A DNA stretch of 41,722 bases. It comes from JAICIG01 sp035532215 (GTDB lineage: Bacteria > Planctomycetota > Planctomycetia > Pirellulales > JAICIG01). Each line of letters starts with the position of its first letter. Position 1 is the stretch's first letter. The translations under genes and the position numbers were made by a program. This document shows, in pieces, positions 22,082-29,987 of this stretch. The notes beneath the pieces are model-generated. The model had not been told where the DNA came from and made no database searches. It saw only the letters and a list, made by a program, of their open reading frames with translations. The DNA lies in NCBI GenBank assembly GCA_035532215.1, contig DATKRK010000420.1, forward strand, positions 1 through 41,722, given 5' to 3'.

Positions 22082-23994
22082 TGGACGCATTACTCTCTAA
22101 GATCGAATCGCCGCGCGACCTCGCAGGGCTGTCGCCGGCCGAACTCGATCAATTGGCCGCCGAAATGCGCGAGGCGCTGTGCAACGTGGTCGCCAATCGC
22201 ACGGCCCACTTCGCCTCGAACCTGGGCGTGGTCGAGCTCTGCCTGGCGCTGCACGCCACGTTCGATTTCCGCCGCGACCGGCTGATCTGGGACACCGGCC
22301 ATCAAATCTACCCGCACAAGCTGATCACCGGCCGCTATCACGAATTCGGCACGATGCGCGTCAAGGGCGGGTTGATGGGCTACCCCAACCCGCGCGAGAG
22401 CGAATACGACCTGTTCATGACCGGTCACGCCGGTTCGAGCGTCTCGACCGCGCTGGGGCTGAAAAGCGGCGACGACCTTATCCCGGGCCAGGAAGACCGG
22501 CACTCGGTGGCCGTGATCGGCGATGGCGCCTTTCCCTCGGGCATCGTCTTCGAGGCGCTCAACAACGCCGGCGGCCTGCAAAAGAAGCTGCTGGTGATTC
22601 TCAACGACAACAAGATGTCGATCTGCCCGCGCGTCGGCGGCGTGGCTCAGTATCTCGACCGCCTGCGGATGAACCCGTTCTACACCGGGCTCAAACAGGA
22701 AGTGGTCAAGGCGCTGAGCAAAGTGCCATTGTTGGGCGACCCGGTCGAGCGGCTGCTGTGGCAGGCCAAGGAATCGATCAAGGCCGGCCTGCACGGCGGC
22801 ATGCTGTTCGAGGAACTCGGGTTCCGCTACATGGGCCCCATTGACGGGCACAACATTAGCCAATTGCGCAAGTATCTCAAACTGATCAAGGACGTCGACG
22901 GCCCGGTGCTGTTGCACGTGGTCACGGAAAAAGGGCACGGCTTTCAGCCCGCCGCCGCCGACCCCGTGTTCTTCCACACGCCGGCCCCCTTCCGCTGCGA
23001 AGAAGACGGCGTGCTGTCGATCAAGAAGAGTTCTTCGCGGGCTTACACCAACGTCGTCAGCGAGGCGATCCACAACCAGCTCGCGCACAACCCGCGGGTG
23101 ACGGTGATGACGGCCGCCATGTGCCAGGGCAACAACCTGGAAAAGATTCGCGGCGATTTCCCCGACCGCTTCTTCGACACGGGCATTTGCGAATCGCACG
23201 CGGTGGCCTTTGCCGCCGGGCAGGCCAAGGCCGGGTTGCGGCCGATCATCGACATCTACAGCACGTTCTTGCAGCGCAGCTTCGACCAGATTTTCCAGGA
23301 AGTCTCGCTGCAAAACCTGCCCGTCACGTTCATGCTCGACCGCGCCGGGCTGACCGGCCCCGACGGGCCGACTCACCACGGCATGTTCGACATCGGCTAC
23401 ATGCGTTTGTTCCCGAACATCGTGGTGATGGCGCCCGGCGACGAATACGACGTGGCGCCAATGCTCGACTTCGCCCTGGGGCACGACTCGCCGGTTTCGC
23501 TGCGCTATCCCAAAGCGACGGCCGAAAAGTACGACCGGCCGCTGGCGCCGATCGAACTCGGGCGCTCGGAAGTGATCGACTGGGGCCACGACGGCATGTT
23601 CGTCGCCTGCGGCACGCTGTTGGGCTCTTGCACCAAGGCGGCCGCCGCCTTGCGCGAGGAAGGGCTCGACGTGGGCGTGATCAACGCCCGCTTCGTCAAG
23701 CCGCTCGATACCGAAACCATCTTGCGGGCCGTCGAATCGTGCTCGTTCGTGCTCACGGTCGAAGAAGGCGCCTTGATGGGCGGCTTCGGCAGCGCCGTGT
23801 TGGAAGCCATCAGCGACGCCGGACTTTCGGCCGCGCACGTCCGCCGGCTGGGCGTGCCCGATCGGTTCGTCGAGCACGGCGAGCGCGGCGAGCTGTTGGC
23901 CGATCTCGGCCTCGACCCCGCCGGCCTGGCCCAATCCGCCCGCGAACTGGCCGCCCGCGTCGATCTCGGCGGCAGCCGCCGCCAGGTTTCGTAG
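22081..23994 (+). CDS. dxs: 1-deoxy-D-xylulose-5-phosphate synthase
   Basis: 637 residues; the first enzyme of the MEP isoprenoid pathway, joining pyruvate and glyceraldehyde-3-phosphate with thiamine diphosphate. Visible: DTGHQIYPHKLITGR near 77-91, GHAGSSVSTALG, the thiamine-binding GDGAFPSGIVFEALNNAG at 147 onward with NDNKMS near 174, then the transketolase central domain with DRAGLTGPDGPTHHG near 420 and the C-terminal domain VEEGALMGGFGSAVLE. The start codon overlaps the ispA stop. The TAG stop is part of GTAG at 23991-23994, the head of a degraded hairpin repeat, so the last few residues may derive from the insertion event. Confidence 0.96.
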   Translation: MDALLSKIESPRDLAGLSPAELDQLAAEMREALCNVVANRTAHFASNLGVVELCLALHATFDFRRDRLIWDTGHQIYPHKLITGRYHEFGTMRVKGGLMGYPNPRESEYDLFMTGHAGSSVSTALGLKSGDDLIPGQEDRHSVAVIGDGAFPSGIVFEALNNAGGLQKKLLVILNDNKMSICPRVGGVAQYLDRLRMNPFYTGLKQEVVKALSKVPLLGDPVERLLWQAKESIKAGLHGGMLFEELGFRYMGPIDGHNISQLRKYLKLIKDVDGPVLLHVVTEKGHGFQPAAADPVFFHTPAPFRCEEDGVLSIKKSSSRAYTNVVSEAIHNQLAHNPRVTVMTAAMCQGNNLEKIRGDFPDRFFDTGICESHAVAFAAGQAKAGLRPIIDIYSTFLQRSFDQIFQEVSLQNLPVTFMLDRAGLTGPDGPTHHGMFDIGYMRLFPNIVVMAPGDEYDVAPMLDFALGHDSPVSLRYPKATAEKYDRPLAPIELGRSEVIDWGHDGMFVACGTLLGSCTKAAAALREEGLDVGVINARFVKPLDTETILRAVESCSFVLTVEEGALMGGFGSAVLEAISDAGLSAAHVRRLGVPDRFVEHGERGELLADLGLDPAGLAQSARELAARVDLGGSRRQVS

Positions 23995-24046
23995 GGCGGA
24001 CACTCTTATCTGCGAAGTCTGCCAGTAGGGCGGAGATTCCTTCTTG
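23991..24046. repeat. Degraded GTAG-headed repeats at the dxs stop
   Basis: GTAGGGCGGACACTCTTATC starts on the dxs stop codon and recurs as GTAGGGCGGAGATTCC at about 24026-24041. The expected second arm is mutated, so pairing is weak. I read it as an old copy of a GTAG/GGCGGACA hairpin family. Confidence 0.55.
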
Positions 24047-24083
24047 GCTGGCCACCGCCCGCCGCGGCGAGTACCTTAAAATC

Positions 24084-24152
24084 AACCACGGATGGCACGG
24101 ATCGCACGGATAATAGAACTGAAACATCCGTGTCATCCGCGCCATCCGTGGT
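24084..24152. repeat. 9-nt-unit palindrome (28-nt arms)
   Basis: Arms at 24084-24111 and 24125-24152 each contain three nnCACGGAT units plus AACC and face each other across 13 nt. It stands 63 bp before the sulfatase start. Similar to the palindrome at 11677-11746. Confidence 0.9.
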
Positions 24153-24214
24153 TCCTTGAGCGTATTTTTTGTCCGGCTTCGGCTGACCTTTCGACATCCC
24201 GCGAGGGCCGCAAT

Positions 24215-25636
24215 ATGAACACCCGCGTCGCATTGGCCCTACTCGGCTTATTCTTGAGCGTACCATCGGCGCTTCGCGCCGCCGCAAAAGACGCAACCCA
24301 ACCGCTCAACGTGCTGCTGATCGTCACCGACGATCAACGCCCCGATACGATCGCCGCGCTAGGCAACGAGCGCATCAAAACGCCGCACCTCGACCGGCTC
24401 GTCCGCGAGGGAACCGCCTTCACGCGAGCCGTGGCGGCCAACCCAATCTGCACGCCCAGCCGTGCGGAACTGATCAGCGGCACGACCGGCTTTCGCAACG
24501 GCGTGCTCTACTTCGGTCAGCGCATCGATCCCAGCTTGACCCTCTGGCCGCAAGCGATGCAGGCCGCCGGCTATGATACGTGGCTTGTCGGCAAGTGGGA
24601 CATTCCGGGAACGCCCCGGGCGCTCGGCTACACGGCAACCGCCGGGTTGTACATGGGCGGCAGCGGCCTGCCGGAAACCGAACCGGCCGATTTCGCCGGC
24701 CGGCCCGTGACGGGCTATCGCGGCTGGGCCTTTCGAGACGAGGCGGGCAAGGTCTTGCCCGACGAAGGCGTCGGCCTGACGGGCGATATCAGCCGCAAGT
24801 TCGCCGACGCGGCGATTGGCGTGATCGAGCGCAAAAGCGAGCGCCCGTTTTTTCTGCACGTCACCTTCACCGCGCCGCACGATCCGCTACACATTCCGCC
24901 CGGTTACGAAGAGCGGGCCAAGCCCGAGCGAGCCAAGCTGCCCGGCAACTTCATGGCAAAGCACCCGTTCGACCACGGTAACTTCGACGGCCGCGACGAG
25001 CAGCTTTTCGCCTGGCCGCGAACGCCCGAAATGGTCCGCGCCGAGCTGGCCTGTTACTACGCCGTGATCGAAGACCTCGACGCGCAGATCGGCCGCATGC
25101 TCGACGCCTTGGACAAGACCGGTCTGGCCGACCGCACGCTGGTCATCTTTACCAGCGATCATGGGCTGGCCATCGGCAGCCACGGCCTGCGGGGCAAGCA
25201 GAACATGTACGAGCACACGATCGGCGTGCCGCTCGTGATCCGCGGGCCGCACATCCGCGCCGGGCGCCGCGTCGCCGCGCAGTGCTATCTGCGCGATCTG
25301 TATCCCACCATTTGCGAGCTGGCCGGCGTGGCCGTGCCCGAAAGCGTCGAAGCCCGCAGTCTGCTGCCGGCGATCAAGGGCGAGGCGCAGGAGATTCATC
25401 CCTTTACGGTCGCCTATTTCCGCGACGTGCAGCGGATGATTCGCACCGATCGCTGGAAGCTCATTTGCTATCCGAAAATCGGCCGCACGCAGCTCTTCGA
25501 CCTGGCCGCCGATCCGCTCGAACTCGACGATCTGGCCGCCGAGCGGCGTTATCAGGCGACCGTCTCCGAGCTTCGCAGCAAGCTGGCCGCCTGGCAGCAG
25601 GAACATCGCGATCCGGTCGAACTGCCCGCTAAGTAG
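24215..25636 (+). CDS. Secreted sulfatase (type I, formylglycine-dependent)
   Basis: 473 residues from ATG 24215, with GAGG about eight bases before; an upstream frame running through the palindrome is rejected. Signal peptide VALALLGLFLSVPSALRAAA. Catalytic core: TDDQRPD near 37-43 (metal-binding Asp pair) and CTPSR beginning at Cys79, the site converted to formylglycine in family members. Later motifs: GKWDIPG, HVTFTAPHDP, FTSDHGLAIGSHGLRGK (second metal site), and the C-terminal subdomain with RTDRWKLICYPKIGRTQLFDL and DPLELDDL. Likely hydrolyses sulfate esters of algal or host polysaccharides outside the cytoplasm; planctomycetes carry many such genes. The stop TAG is supplied by a GTAG repeat head. 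Confidence 0.95.
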   Translation: MNTRVALALLGLFLSVPSALRAAAKDATQPLNVLLIVTDDQRPDTIAALGNERIKTPHLDRLVREGTAFTRAVAANPICTPSRAELISGTTGFRNGVLYFGQRIDPSLTLWPQAMQAAGYDTWLVGKWDIPGTPRALGYTATAGLYMGGSGLPETEPADFAGRPVTGYRGWAFRDEAGKVLPDEGVGLTGDISRKFADAAIGVIERKSERPFFLHVTFTAPHDPLHIPPGYEERAKPERAKLPGNFMAKHPFDHGNFDGRDEQLFAWPRTPEMVRAELACYYAVIEDLDAQIGRMLDALDKTGLADRTLVIFTSDHGLAIGSHGLRGKQNMYEHTIGVPLVIRGPHIRAGRRVAAQCYLRDLYPTICELAGVAVPESVEARSLLPAIKGEAQEIHPFTVAYFRDVQRMIRTDRWKLICYPKIGRTQLFDLAADPLELDDLAAERRYQATVSELRSKLAAWQQEHRDPVELPAK

Positions 25637-25719
25637 ACGCGAAAAAGTAGACGCGGCATCCTTGCCGCGTTTCGGCCTGCTGCGCCGCACAGGCAAAGCG
25701 GCAAGGATGCCGCTTCTAC
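25633..25719. repeat. GTAG-headed REP hairpins between sulfatase and RAYT genes
   Basis: A partial head GTAGACGCG at 25633-25641 carries the sulfatase stop codon. A complete copy follows at 25647-25670: GTAG, stem ACGCGGCA, loop TCCT, stem TGCCGCGT. An inverted copy at 25696-25719 has stem AAGCGGCA/TGCCGCTT and ends CTAC, which on the minus strand is GTAG and carries the RAYT stop codon. Together they form a facing pair as in BIME units. Confidence 0.92.
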
Positions 25720-26384
25720 TTCAGCGAAGACAACGAATAGCTGCCGGGCGGCAAGCCGGCTGGGTTCGTGCGAATATATTGCCGAATCCGTTCGGCGGCT
25801 TCCGGGCTGCGAACGATGTGATCGAACGACTCCTTCTGCCAAAGTTGCCCCCGCCTGCCAAGCAGTCGGTTGATCTCGCTTGCGGAATAAGACTTCCACG
25901 TGTGCAACACTTTCGATAACTCGACGTCGCCTAGCGGAGTGACCAGAGCGTGCGCATGGTTGGGCAACACGACCCAGTCGCCAAGTGCATATCGTTGAGC
26001 ATCGAAATGCTTCAGAGCGTCGACGAGAATGTCGCGCACTTCCGGGCGAATCAAAACGCACTCTCCGTAGCCAGCATCGAGCCAGCGATGGAAACGGGCC
26101 ACAAACCGCTCGAAGTAGTCGCGACGCACCGCTGGGCTGCGTGGCTCGGGATGGCGACGCAACCAATCTTCGCGCTCGCGCCGCCATTGGTCGAGTTTTA
26201 CTTGCGGCAATGAATCGGCCAGGCGAAACGTGACGAAGTACGTCACGGCCGATTGACGCCAATGAGGCAAGCTGCCGTGAAGTTCGGCGATCGGCTGGTT
26301 CGGGTCGAAGTAGCCGAACTCAGCGGCGGCTTCGGCGCCGTCGAATTGCGCGTTGCCGCGAGGGATGTCGGCCGATTCGCTCAT
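25716..26384 (-). CDS. REP-associated tyrosine transposase (RAYT, TnpA-REP-like)
   Basis: 222 residues from ATG 26384, with GGGAGAAG upstream. Y1 (HUH) single-strand endonuclease of the IS200-like superfamily: strand YFVTFRLADSLP at 49-60, HUH motif PNHAHALV with His143 and His145, LHTWKSYSASEINRLLGRRG, WQKESFDHIVR at 182-192, and the probable catalytic Tyr203 in RIRQYIRTNP. Length and order fit RAYTs rather than ~150-residue IS200 transposases. Known relatives (E. coli TnpA-REP) nick at REP hairpins preceded by GTAG. Here such hairpins flank the gene on both sides in inverted pairs, and the gene's own stop is in one of them. It appears intact, so it may still act on REPs in this genome. Confidence 0.92.
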   Translation of the reverse strand: MSESADIPRGNAQFDGAEAAAEFGYFDPNQPIAELHGSLPHWRQSAVTYFVTFRLADSLPQVKLDQWRREREDWLRRHPEPRSPAVRRDYFERFVARFHRWLDAGYGECVLIRPEVRDILVDALKHFDAQRYALGDWVVLPNHAHALVTPLGDVELSKVLHTWKSYSASEINRLLGRRGQLWQKESFDHIVRSPEAAERIRQYIRTNPAGLPPGSYSLSSLK

Positions 26385-26469
26385 CCGTCGCTTCTCCCCT
26401 TAAGACTGAAAGGAGCGCCGCAAAGTCTGATGCGAGTATATCGCAGCCGCATCGGAGAAGCGAGCTAAA

Positions 26470-26571
26470 ACGCGGCAAGGATGCCGCTTCTACATTATCC
26501 GTAGACGCGGCATCCCTGCCGCGTTTTGCGTTGGCCTCGCGCCGGCAAAGCAACACGACGCCGCTGCTACT
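26470..26571. repeat. GTAG-headed REP hairpins upstream of the RAYT gene
   Basis: An inverted copy (26470-26493, ending CTAC) and a direct copy (26501-26524: GTAG, stem ACGCGGCA, loop TCCC, stem TGCCGCGT) are 7 nt apart. A degraded inverted copy ending GCTGCTAC lies at about 26541-26570. With 25633-25719 this brackets the RAYT gene. Confidence 0.9.
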
Positions 26572-26609
26572 TGAACGGAGAGGGTACGACTGGGTTTGTT
26601 AGACGCTGC

Positions 26610-27632
26610 TTAGAACCCGAGCCCGCGGGTCGAGGTCTTCACGCGACAGAGATACATGTCGGCCGTGATGTACAAGGTCGTGCCGTCGTCGCCAAAGGCA
26701 CAGTTCGCGGTGGCTTGGCCGGTGCGCAGCGTGCCGAGATGCTTGCCTTGCGGCGAAAAGATGAACACGCCGCCCGGACCGGTGGCGAACAGGTTGCCCT
26801 GGCGGTCGACCTTCAGGCCATCGGGCAGCCCTTTGTTCTTCTCGTCTTTGCTCAGTTCCGTGGCGTCGAAGAACACGCGGCCTTTGCCCAGCGTGCCGTC
26901 TGCTTTCACGTCGTACGCCATCCAGATCGCCTCCTGCGGATCGGACTGCGCGACGTAGAGCGTCTTTTCATCGGGCGAGAAGCCGATGCCGTTGGGCCGC
27001 GTCATCTTGTCGGTCAACAGCGTCAGCTTGCCGTTGGTGCTCAGCCGATAGACGCCACAGAAGTCGAGTTCGCGGGCCGGATCGTCGAAGTTATCAACCA
27101 AGCCGTAGGGCGGATCGGTGAAATACAAGTCGCCGTTCGATTTGAACACGCCGTCGTTGGGGCTGTTGAGCCGTTTGCCCTTGTACTTGTCGACCAGGGT
27201 GACGAACTTCTTGCCCTTCAACCGCGCGATGCGGCGGTCGCCGTGCTGGCAGAGAACGAGATTGCCGTCGGAATCGTAGAGCAAGCCGTTGCTGCCCGGT
27301 TCGCCGCCGCGCTCGACTTTGCCCGTATAGCCGGCCGGCCTGAGAAACATGGTCAGCTTCCCGTCCTGATATTTGTTGACGACGTTATTGGGAATGTCGG
27401 AGAACAGCAAGTAGCCTTCCCGTTGATTCCACACCGGTCCTTCGGACCACTTGAAACCCTCGGCCAGCTTCTCGATCTTGGCGTCAGGCGGGATCAATTC
27501 GTCCAGGGCCGGATCGAGCCGTTCGATCGAGCCGATTGGTTCGACCGCCCAGACGGCCGGGGCGGCCCAAGCGGCGCCGATCGCCATCGCCGCGGCTTGC
27601 CAGATCATCGTTCGCACGCGCTTCGTCTTCAT
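26610..27632 (-). CDS. SMP-30/gluconolactonase family protein, secreted
   Basis: 340 residues from ATG 27632, preceded by GGGGGA at good spacing; the longer frame upstream runs through a 7-nt repeat array and is rejected. Signal peptide WQAAAMAIGAAWAAPAVWA. Six-bladed propeller of the SMP-30 type: the metal-binding Glu in SEGPVWN, FSDIPNN, NGLLYDSDGNLVLCQHGDRR, the Asn in LNSPNDGVF, FTDPPYGL, RPNGIGFSPDEKTLYVAQSD, and the Asp region PDGLKVDRQGNLFATGPGG. Members hydrolyse sugar lactones such as gluconolactone with a divalent metal. The export signal places it in the periplasm, possibly in sugar-acid breakdown. It is divergent from nadK. Confidence 0.92.
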   Translation of the reverse strand: MKTKRVRTMIWQAAAMAIGAAWAAPAVWAVEPIGSIERLDPALDELIPPDAKIEKLAEGFKWSEGPVWNQREGYLLFSDIPNNVVNKYQDGKLTMFLRPAGYTGKVERGGEPGSNGLLYDSDGNLVLCQHGDRRIARLKGKKFVTLVDKYKGKRLNSPNDGVFKSNGDLYFTDPPYGLVDNFDDPARELDFCGVYRLSTNGKLTLLTDKMTRPNGIGFSPDEKTLYVAQSDPQEAIWMAYDVKADGTLGKGRVFFDATELSKDEKNKGLPDGLKVDRQGNLFATGPGGVFIFSPQGKHLGTLRTGQATANCAFGDDGTTLYITADMYLCRVKTSTRGLGF

Positions 27633-27716
27633 TGTCGTTTCCCCCAAGTTGATGCGCCCATTTTCGACATCGCGTATCTTGAGCCGCGTCAAGCCGCGGG
27701 TCAAGCGGATGGAGGA

Positions 27717-27822
27717 GTCCAAGGTCCAAAGTCCAAAGTCCAAACCCAGGATCTTCGACCTTGGACCTTGGACTTTCCGACCTTCGACGAACTTTGGACT
27801 TTGGACCAATCGACTTTGGACT
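27717..27822. repeat. 7-nt-unit (GTCCAAA) inverted array
   Basis: Three GTCCAAA-type units at about 27717-27744 are followed by reverse-orientation units (CTTGGAC, TTTGGAC) at about 27768-27776 and 27789-27822. The array fills the gap between the divergent lactonase and NAD kinase genes and ends 24 bp before the nadK start, so it must lie in or beside their promoters. Confidence 0.85.
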
Positions 27823-27845
27823 CTCGCACGCCTATCATCACCCCT

Positions 27846-28757
27846 ATGACCCCGCCAACTCCTGCCAGCCAAACCGCGAAAAGCCGCCCGCGAGTCATCG
27901 TGCTCGGCTCGGGAGACCGGCCGAACGTCGCGAGCGAGGCCAAGCGGCTGCGGCCGGAGATCGAAAAGCTGGCGGACGTGGTCGCCTGGGATCTCGAGTT
28001 CGCCGCCGATCTGACCGCGGTCGACGCCGATTTAGCGATCGTGCTGGGCGGCGACGGCTCGATCCTGCGGGCCGCTCATCAGATGGGCTATCGCCAAATC
28101 CCTGTGGTCGGCGTCAACCTGGGAAAATTGGGATTCCTGGCCGATCTTTCGCCCGCTGTTTTCATCCAGGTGCTGCCCGAGATTTGCGCCGGCAAGTTCC
28201 GCATCGTCGAGCACTTGATGTTCGAGTGCCGGCTCGAGCGCCGCACGCCGGACGCATCGTCAACCGACGTCGAGTGGACGACGGTAAAGGGCCAGCTCGG
28301 CTTGAACGAGGTGGCCGTGCTGGCCGGGGCGCCGTTTGCGATGCTCGAGGTGCATCTCTACGTTGACTCGGAATTGGTAACTACCTATAGTTGCGACGGC
28401 CTGATCGTCAGCACACCGGTGGGTTCCACTGCGCATAGCTTGTCGGCGGGCGGACCGATCCTGCGAAAGGACTTGCAGGCGTTCGTCATTTCGCCGATCA
28501 GCCCGCACACGCTGTCGAATCGCCCGGTGGTCGACGCGGCCGATCGGGTTTACGAGATGGTGGTTCCGCGGCCGCACGCCGGCACCGCGGCGATCGTCGA
28601 CGGGCTGTTGCTCGGCTCGCTTTCGCCCGGCGACCGCGTGCGGGTCGAGTGCGCCAAGCCCCGTTTCAAGCTCGTCGAGGCGCCGGGGCATGGATACTAC
28701 CGAACGCTGCGCGAGAAGCTCGGCTGGGGCGGGCGACTGGCTTCGCGCGACGATTAA
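27846..28757 (+). CDS. nadK: NAD kinase
   Basis: 303 residues from ATG 27846; a very long in-frame extension reaching back to 26526 is antisense to the lactonase gene and is not real. It phosphorylates NAD to NADP with ATP or polyphosphate. Visible motifs: LAIVLGGDGSILRAAHQM (GGDG near residue 68), VGVNLGKLGFLAD, LNEVAVL, the conserved CDGLIVSTPVGSTAHSLSAGG near 185-203 and ISPHTLSNRPVV. The N-terminal ~60 residues form the usual Rossmann-like start (RVIVLGSGDRPNV). Length is normal for the family. A repeat array lies directly upstream. Confidence 0.94.
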   Translation: MTPPTPASQTAKSRPRVIVLGSGDRPNVASEAKRLRPEIEKLADVVAWDLEFAADLTAVDADLAIVLGGDGSILRAAHQMGYRQIPVVGVNLGKLGFLADLSPAVFIQVLPEICAGKFRIVEHLMFECRLERRTPDASSTDVEWTTVKGQLGLNEVAVLAGAPFAMLEVHLYVDSELVTTYSCDGLIVSTPVGSTAHSLSAGGPILRKDLQAFVISPISPHTLSNRPVVDAADRVYEMVVPRPHAGTAAIVDGLLLGSLSPGDRVRVECAKPRFKLVEAPGHGYYRTLREKLGWGGRLASRDD

Positions 28758-28815
28758 CAACGCCGGCACATCTTCCAGTTCGACACGGAACGAAACTCGA
28801 AAGGATGCGAGTTCG

Positions 28816-29841
28816 ATGCACGATTTCCTGCTCCGCCGTTTTCTGTGCTTCGCAATTTTGGCTTGTGCGGCGGCCGCGCCCTGCAGCGTCTTTGCCGCCG
28901 AAAAGAAACCGGCAAAGAAACCGGCGTCGACGGCCGCGAACGAAGCGAAAACCGCGGCCGACGAGGCGAAACACCTGTTGCGCTACCGGTTCAAGCCCGG
29001 CGAAACGTTGCGTTGGGAAGTCGAGCACCGCGCGCAGATTCGCACCACGATTCAAGGCACGACGCAAACGGCCGAAACGGTGAGCACTTCCATCAAGGTT
29101 TGGAAGGTCGACAAGGTCGACGCCCAAGGCCAGGCCAAGTTCACCTACTCGGTCGAAAGCGTCGACATGCGGCAGAAATACGACGGCCGGCAGGAACTGC
29201 ACTACAACAGCGACACCGACAAAGAGCCGCCGCCCGGCTTCGGCGACGCGGCCAAGGCGGTCGGCGTGCCGCTTGCGGCCGTCACGCTCGACGCCCAGGG
29301 CAAGACCGTCCATCGCGAAGTCTTGCTGGAGCAGCCGACGCCTGCCCCCGAGCTGATCACGCTGCCGCTGCCCGACGACGCCGTGGCGGCCGGCGAATCT
29401 TGGACGATTCCCGCCGACATCAAGGTCACGCTGCGCAGCGGCGAGGTGAAGAAGATCAAAGCCCGGCAGCACTATGCGCTAGAGAGCGTCGAGGGCGACG
29501 TGGCGACGATCCGCTTCCAAACGCAAATCCTTTCTCCGGTGCGCGACAACCCCGAGATCGAAGCCCAAATCGCGCAGAGCAAGGCCGTCGGCCAGATTCG
29601 CTTTTCTCTCGACGATGGCCGGATTCTTTCGCAGCAAAGCGACGTCGACGAGCGCGTCAACGGCTTCCAGGGCGAAGCCAGCAGCATGCACTGCGTCACG
29701 CGGTTCAGCGAGAAGCTGCTGCCCGCCGGCGCCGTTCGCAAGCCGCCCGTCGCCGGTCCGCCCGCCGGCCCCGTGACCCGGCCGGAAGACGCGCCCGTGG
29801 TTGGGCGTCGTAGCACGTCGAAGAGCAGGCGGCGAAAGTAA
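28816..29841 (+). CDS. Secreted planctomycete-type hypothetical protein
   Basis: 341 residues from ATG 28816, with AAGGA about eleven bases upstream. Signal peptide FLCFAILACAAAAPCSVFAA, then a Lys/Ala-rich linker. The body is beta-rich: LLRYRFKPGETLRWEVEHRA, ETVSTSIKVWKVDKVDAQGQ, FTYSVESVDMRQ, VAAGESWTIPADI, HYALESVEGDVATIRFQTQI, IRFSLDDGRILSQQSDVDER. Such repeated antiparallel strands are seen in DUF-type secreted proteins of planctomycetes that start with a 'LRYKF.PGE' strand; no catalytic motif is visible. The C-terminus is Pro-rich and basic. It follows nadK by 58 bp and may be co-transcribed with it. Confidence 0.75.
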   Translation: MHDFLLRRFLCFAILACAAAAPCSVFAAEKKPAKKPASTAANEAKTAADEAKHLLRYRFKPGETLRWEVEHRAQIRTTIQGTTQTAETVSTSIKVWKVDKVDAQGQAKFTYSVESVDMRQKYDGRQELHYNSDTDKEPPPGFGDAAKAVGVPLAAVTLDAQGKTVHREVLLEQPTPAPELITLPLPDDAVAAGESWTIPADIKVTLRSGEVKKIKARQHYALESVEGDVATIRFQTQILSPVRDNPEIEAQIAQSKAVGQIRFSLDDGRILSQQSDVDERVNGFQGEASSMHCVTRFSEKLLPAGAVRKPPVAGPPAGPVTRPEDAPVVGRRSTSKSRRRK

Positions 29842-29874
29842 AGTCGCTCGTGTGTCTTCAAGCCTGAATCGACG

Positions 29875-29944
29875 GGTGGCTGGGGCTGAGCCAAGGCGAA
29901 GCCCCAGATCACTGGGGCATCGCTTCGCTCTGCCGCCAGCCACT
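29875..29944. repeat. ~70-nt imperfect palindrome, copy 3
   Basis: Outer arms GGTGGCTGG and CCGCCAGCCAC, inner hairpin GCCCCAG, loop ATCA, CTGGGGC. The flank TGTCTTCAAGCC at 29855-29865 is the reverse complement of the flank downstream of copy 2. It lies between convergent genes, 33 bp after the stop of the upstream gene. Confidence 0.85.
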
Positions 29945-29987
29945 CCACAGATCCGTCGGCGTCCGGCGATTCAGCATCGCCGATTCC

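Noticed and set aside
22090..24003. 637-residue open frame antisense to dxs
   Set aside because: A shadow frame of a high-GC gene; the dxs strand carries all family motifs.
25647..25719. Rho-independent terminator for the sulfatase
   Set aside because: Hairpins are present but lack T-tracts and match the dispersed REP family; a side effect on transcript ends is possible.
26526..27845. Long N-terminal extension of NAD kinase
   Set aside because: It is antisense to the lactonase gene and crosses a 7-nt repeat array; ATG 27846 fits the family start.
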